Source: Epiperipatus broadwayi
Taxonomy: Eukaryota; Onychophora; Udeonychophora; Euonychophora; Peripatidae
Reading direction: 5' to 3'
DNA length: 64,000 bases
NCBI GenBank assembly: GCA_028023455.1
Contig: JAQFVV010012400.1
Location: forward strand, 12,781,748 to 12,845,747
Positions within the stretch are counted from its first letter, which is position 1. Every line of letters starts with the position of its first letter. Shown piece after piece: positions 59,302-64,000 of this stretch. The translations under genes and the position numbers were made by a program. The notes below the pieces were generated by a model. That model searched no databases. It was not told the origin of the DNA and saw nothing but the letters and a program-made list of their open reading frames with translations.

Positions 59302-59472
59302 ATATATATATATTTAAAGTAATAAATATTTATTATTATTTTAATTCTCGTAATGAATGCCTATTAAAGTAATGCTAAAAGCTAGCTCTAGTTATGTTAT
59401 TTATTTTGGATCAGTTCTTAAACATTTTAATATTATATTTATATACATATATCTTAAGATAACAGTCAATGT

Positions 59473-59580
59473 TTAAATAAATCATAGAATCAGTAATCTG
59501 TTGTCAAGGCAACTTCTATAGATAATAAATGAAGATTGTATTGACAACAGATAGGAAAATCCATGATTTATTTAAAGTTG
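59473..59580. repeat. Short imperfect hairpin
   Basis: aataaatcatagaatc then aatctgttgtcaa pairs with ttgacaacagat and atccatgatttattt. Arms of about 40 bp with a 25-bp loop; small MITE or chance. Confidence 0.6.
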
Positions 59581-59699
59581 TTTATTATTATATGATTTAC
59601 ATTAACAAACCACCTAGCTATTAGCACTTTATATGTTTAACATGCATCATATTCTCTATCACTATCATAATTTCAGCAACTTACAGTCTGAAAACATAC

Positions 59700-59878
59700 C
59701 ATATTACTTTGAATATAAGACACTCTTTTTATCCAAATTTTGGACCTGTAAAATTGGGAGCTGCATCTTAAATTTGAAGCAAACTTTTTATTAACTTTTA
59801 AAATTTCTTTCCAATTTTCTAAGCTTAAAATTCTACTGCATCTTAAATTCAGGGGTGTCTTATATTAAAAGTAATATG
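59700..59878. mobile_element. Small TIR element, about 180 bp
   Basis: Terminal inverted repeats of 26 bp: catattactttgaatataa... at 59700-59725 and its near complement at 59853-59878, with two or three mismatches. The interior also has a ctgcatcttaaatt block twice. Non-coding MITE; superfamily not assigned. Confidence 0.75.
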
Positions 59879-61374
59879 TTTGTATTAAATAGAAAATTAC
59901 AAATTCAAAAATTTCACTTCATATATTTTACGCATGTATCTATCTATATGTGCACTGTTTTGTATTACCTTTCAGTTAATTTTTTATTTTACATGATCAA
60001 TAAACTTTCAGTGTGCATTCACACACACTTGAATTATTTCAATTTATTACTGCACTGACTTTGTCAAAATTGCAATATGATATTTTTTTATATTTAGTTT
60101 TTTAATATATAATGAATGTAATCTTTAAATTAAACTGGATTCTAGAATTATTTTTATAAATATAGGCTTTGCTATTATGCACGATTCAGATGTGCACTGA
60201 AAAACTGGAAATCAAATACAGGGGATATGAGAGATTATATGTAAACATGGGAAGAATATGTATATTTTAATATTTTGTTAACTTATAGTCATTGTTGACT
60301 AATATTACATTTAAAATCTTATAGGTCAAAATGCATATTGGGATCCATTCCCATATTTTTCCAATAGCTACAACTGTTCATTAAAAAAATATAAGAGTGT
60401 ACTTTAATTGTAGATTTTAAAATTGAAGATCTGTCATTTGAGTGAAAGAGGGATGTGAAGAAGAAAATGTAGATTATTATGTACTTGTATAAACAATAAT
60501 ATAGATATATCTGATCTTTTCTAACTTTTAGCTCTGAATGTATATAATACTTTCTATTCTAATAATTATTAATCATGTGGGTAGTTATTGAAACAAAACT
60601 GTTGTTAATAAATGCTTAGTAAAAATATGGAATTTATAATATAAACTTGATATCTAGTGCAGTACTTTTCCGTCTACTATAGTTAATGTAGATCTGAATA
60701 ATCAGTGGCCATTACATATTGTGGTATTATATCCATATATCCAGATCAGTTTCTGGATTTTGCCTCTTCTATATAACAACTTGGGATTCGAATCTAAAAC
60801 TAATACATTTAAATATAGTTGCTATATACATGTGGACTAGTTCTGCTTTGAATCCAAGTCCTCAATAATAATAAAAAAATCCAAAAACTTCACTGGAATT
60901 ATTAATATACCATCTTTGCCATTAGTATCCAGTGATTATTCATTATTACAATAAATAATTTAGAGTCATGTAAAAAGAGATTTGAAAGCTCATGTTAAGA
61001 ATAAGCTAAGAAAATCATGTGCTGTTTTGTTGATAATTTTAATTTATGTAATAAATACAATAAAATGCTAATAATTTTTAGTCGCAAAATTTTAGTTATA
61101 ACTAATACAATTACATTAAATTATTTAAATTGGCTTTATATATCTTTGAGTATTTTGCTTAGATAACAAAAATATGTCCAACAGTTTAGACAGAAAAGAA
61201 AAAAACAAGAATCAGTTTTTGTTACACAAACATTACACTTGTCTGCGCTGTTTATATTAAAAAATAAAGTTATCAAAAAAAGGATGTTAATTATTGGTCA
61301 TTTGCTCCAATTAAAATGAAAATATGATCAAATAATTTTCTAACAAGTTACTAGAACGAAGAATAAAAAAATGG
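59879..61374. other. A+T-rich stretch without genes
   Basis: Nothing recognised. Confidence 0.6.
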
Positions 61375-61930
61375 AAAGAGAAGTAGCATCAACAAGGTCA
61401 TCTCATATTTACTTAACTTCTTTAATCAACTTATTTCATGAATTATCATCATTTTCAAACATTATTGATTCAATGCAGAAACAAGGGCTCTCCAAGTTCA
61501 ATTCATCTCCAATTTCTATCCTCTCTTTTCTACATTTCACCAGAAATAGGTCTTTTACGATCTCTTGGAAATCCAATTTAAGATTTCAACTGTCTATCTA
61601 CCACCACATCTTCTAACAATATCTCTAGACTTCAATTCAGTAACCTCTTGATTCGCTCACTCATGTATCTCATGTCTGATCTCTCCATGTTACACTTAAT
61701 ATGCATCTCTTTAAACTTTGTTGAGTGCTTTGAAGTCTGTGTACTGCTCTTCTGTTAAGTGTCTGATTCTCAGATCCATAAGTAAGAACTGGTAAAATAC
61801 ATTTATTAAAAACTTTTTTTTTAAACCCATAGGCATATTTCTTTTCAATATTAAGTTATTTCTACCAAAATCACTTCAACCATGTTTAATTCTATGACTA
61901 ATTTATGTTGTTATCCATAGTAATAATCTT
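61375..61930 (-). pseudogene. LINE ORF2 3' end fragment
   Basis: The reverse strand reads CILPVLTYGSENQTLNRRAV followed by RLQSTQQSLKRCIL and VTWRDQT near 61650-61800. This matches the post-RT region of LINE proteins, usually written L-P-x-L-x-Y-G-S-E-x-W-x-L then R-R-x-M-L-x-x-x-x-x-D. Several stops follow; a weak KRPISGE-like tail appears near 61530. The plus-strand 81-codon frame across it is a shadow. It is a different family from the remnant at 45-47 kb. Confidence 0.78.
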
Positions 61931-61959
61931 ACCTAGATATTTGTAGTTAAACCACTAAA

Positions 61960-63380
61960 CATCACATGATCACCATCTCTATACTAGCACCTAATTGTTG
62001 TAAACAAAGGCAAAACTCTCCATACAGTAGTGCCATCCTGTGCCAAACAGTAATCAATGGATGCCAGAAGGCTTGTGCATAAAATCCCTATCTAGTGCTT
62101 ACCCATCCAATATCCCCAGACTAGTTTTTGGCTTGTGGCCATCATCAGTGAGGAGCCTTGGATCTGATAGCACTGCACCTAGATCTTAGGATCTAATGCA
62201 ACCATCCAGCAGCCACCTTTTAACTCTACTTTACTATAAAACTATGAGAATGAAATTTAAAAACACAATAATATTTTCAATCTAAGCTCAATAGCTTATA
62301 CAGTCATATGGGTCTGAACTCAATTCAGCACCCATACATTTTGGTGTCTTTGGCTCTTAAACAACCATAGATAGGGATTTTATGCACAAGCCTTCTGGCA
62401 TCCATTGATTACTCTGTTTGGCACAGGGTGGTACTACTGTATGGAGAGTTTTTCCTTTGTTTACAACAATTATGTGCTAGTATAGAGATGGTGATCATGT
62501 GATGTTTAGTGGTTTTTAACACCAATCCTGCCTAATAGGATAGTGGTGGCTATGGTTGTTTAAGAGCCAAAGACACCAACATGTATGGGTGATGAATTGA
62601 GTTCAGACCCATATGACTATATAAGCTATTGAGCTTAGATCGAAAATATTATTGTTGTGTTTTCCAATTTCATTCTCATAGTTTTGTAGTAAAGTAGAGT
62701 TAAAAGGTGGATGCTGGAGGGTTGCATTAGATCCTAAGATCTAGGTGCAGTGCTCTCAGATCCAAGGCTCCTCATTGATGATGGACACAAGCCAGAAACC
62801 AGTCTGCGGATATTGGATGAGTAGGCACTAGATAGGGATTTTATGCACAAGCCTTCTGGCATTCATTGATTACTCTGTTTGGCACAGGGTGGCATTACTA
62901 TATGTAGAGTATTGCCTTTGTTTACAACAATTATGTGCTAGTATAGAGATGGCGATCATGTGATGTTTAGTGGTTTAACACGAATCCTACCTAATAGGAT
63001 AGTGGTGGCTATGGTTGTTTAAGAGCCAAAGACATTAAAATGTATGGGTGCTGAATTGAGTTCAGACCCATATGACTATATAAGCTATTGAGCTTAGATT
63101 GAAAATATTATTGTGTTTTTAAATTTCATTCTCATAGTTTTATAGTAAAGTAGAGTTAAAAGGTGGCTGCTGGATGGTTGCATTAGATCCTAAGATCTAG
63201 GTGCAGTGCTCTCAGATCCAAGGCTCCTCACTGATGATGGCCACAAGCCAGAAACTAGTCTGGAGATATTGGATTAGTAGGCACTAGATAGGGATTTTAT
63301 GCACAAGCCTTCTGGCATCCATTGATTACTTTGTTTGGCACAGGGTGGCGCTACTGTATGGAGAGTTTTGCCTTTGTTTT
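61960..63380. repeat. Repeat family D, second locus (inverted unit plus tandem units)
   Basis: One unit in reverse (61960-62345) joins units in forward tandem with period about 459 bp: tatgcacaagccttctggca ends at 62400, 62861 and 63317; gagcttagat ends at 62640 and 63099. Units are highly similar to each other and to the reverse unit, so this array is young. Shares blocks with 37040-37905. Confidence 0.9.
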
Positions 63381-64000
63381 ACATTTGTAGTTGTTAGCTT
63401 TCTCTAACTCATCATTATATATAAATATAATATTAATTATAATACTGGTGTTAGTATTATTTTCTGTAGGTTGGGTCTGTAATCCAGACCAAGCACAACA
63501 GATTCTGGCACAATCAGACAAAAGAATTTTTTCCCCATGGCTGGAAAAAATAAGAGCATAAATGAATAAGTGCGCACTCGTAAAGACACTCATTTAAATT
63601 TATGAATCAGTGATCATTAGATCACACATAAATACTGCCCACATTAACAGATTTTAGTCCAGTACAACTAAATAATTTTTTCTTCATGGCTGGAAAAACA
63701 CAAACTATCACCCCCATAGCCGGAAAAATAACAAAATATATATATACATGAGTGCACGGCATTAGTTAGTATTTGTAAATAAAAAATTGCTCAATCCAGC
63801 TAGATTTGATGCAGTTAGATTTATAATATCCCAGCCACCCCAGCCCCCAGCTTTGAGAATAAAAAGTAAAATATGCAGTTATAAACAGTTGTCGTATTTC
63901 CTTATGGGAATAATTAAATATCTCATTACAATCTGAATAAAAAACAGATTCAGCATATTAAGAAAAACTTCTTACCTGAGACAGTTAAGGAAATTGACTG
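63381..64000. other. Window end, no gene recognised
   Basis: A short block (cccatggctggaaaaaataa near 63533, with a tcatggctggaaaaacac version near 63684) is repeated about 150 bp apart. Nothing else is supported. Confidence 0.5.

Overview
The window is metazoan nuclear DNA. It is very A+T rich (about 70% by eye) and dominated by decayed transposable elements. Support for an animal genome: one intronless gene whose C-terminus resembles the animal ZYG11/ZER1 ubiquitin-ligase receptors, a degenerate CCCTAA tract, a Penelope-type GIY-YIG fragment, animal-type Ty3/Gypsy elements and several LINE families. No bacterial operons, rRNA or convincing tRNA genes were seen. The species cannot be named from this sequence; an A+T-rich invertebrate fits, but that is inference.

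Layout: 0.48-1.6 kb, probable solo LTR. 2.4-7.7 kb, dispersed repeats of two anonymous families. 8.6-9.1 kb, a 243-bp tandem duplication. 9.3-13.9 kb, a decayed but structurally whole Ty3/Gypsy retrotransposon (short LTRs, gag, protease, RT, RNase H, integrase). 14.0-21.2 kb, a decayed LINE with a zinc-knuckle ORF1, AP endonuclease and RT, interrupted by a 2.1-kb probable solo LTR. 24.2-28.8 kb, a minus-strand LTR element with 1.6-kb LTRs and only a gag. 33.2 kb, interstitial telomere-like repeats. 34.2-36.8 kb, a minus-strand Ty3-like pol remnant. 37.0-37.9 and 62.0-63.4 kb, two loci of one 420-460 bp tandem/inverted repeat. 39.4-41.7 kb, the only convincing host gene. 42.7-48.9 kb, fold-back elements, a Penelope endonuclease fragment, a LINE remnant split by a MITE, and a hairpin with hammerhead-like motifs. 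49.5-59.3 kb, a 9.8-kb element with about 3-kb LTRs and a coiled-coil ORF but no pol. 59.5-62 kb, a small MITE and another LINE tail.

The host gene encodes 753 residues: a long coiled coil, then ankyrin repeats, then a ZYG11/ZER1-like ARM region. In known ZYG11/ZER1 proteins the ARM region reads glycine N-degrons for CUL2 ligases. Here the usual leucine-rich repeats are replaced by coiled coil plus ankyrin.

The two pol-less LTR elements look non-autonomous and would need protease, RT and integrase from other elements. The decayed pol at 34-37 kb shows that such helpers existed in this genome. The four LTR insertions in this large-LTR group carry 4-bp target duplications (ATAT three times, GTAT once). 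The 3-kb LTR pair differs mostly by small indels, which suggests consensus error in part of the assembly, so some frame breaks here may not be biological.
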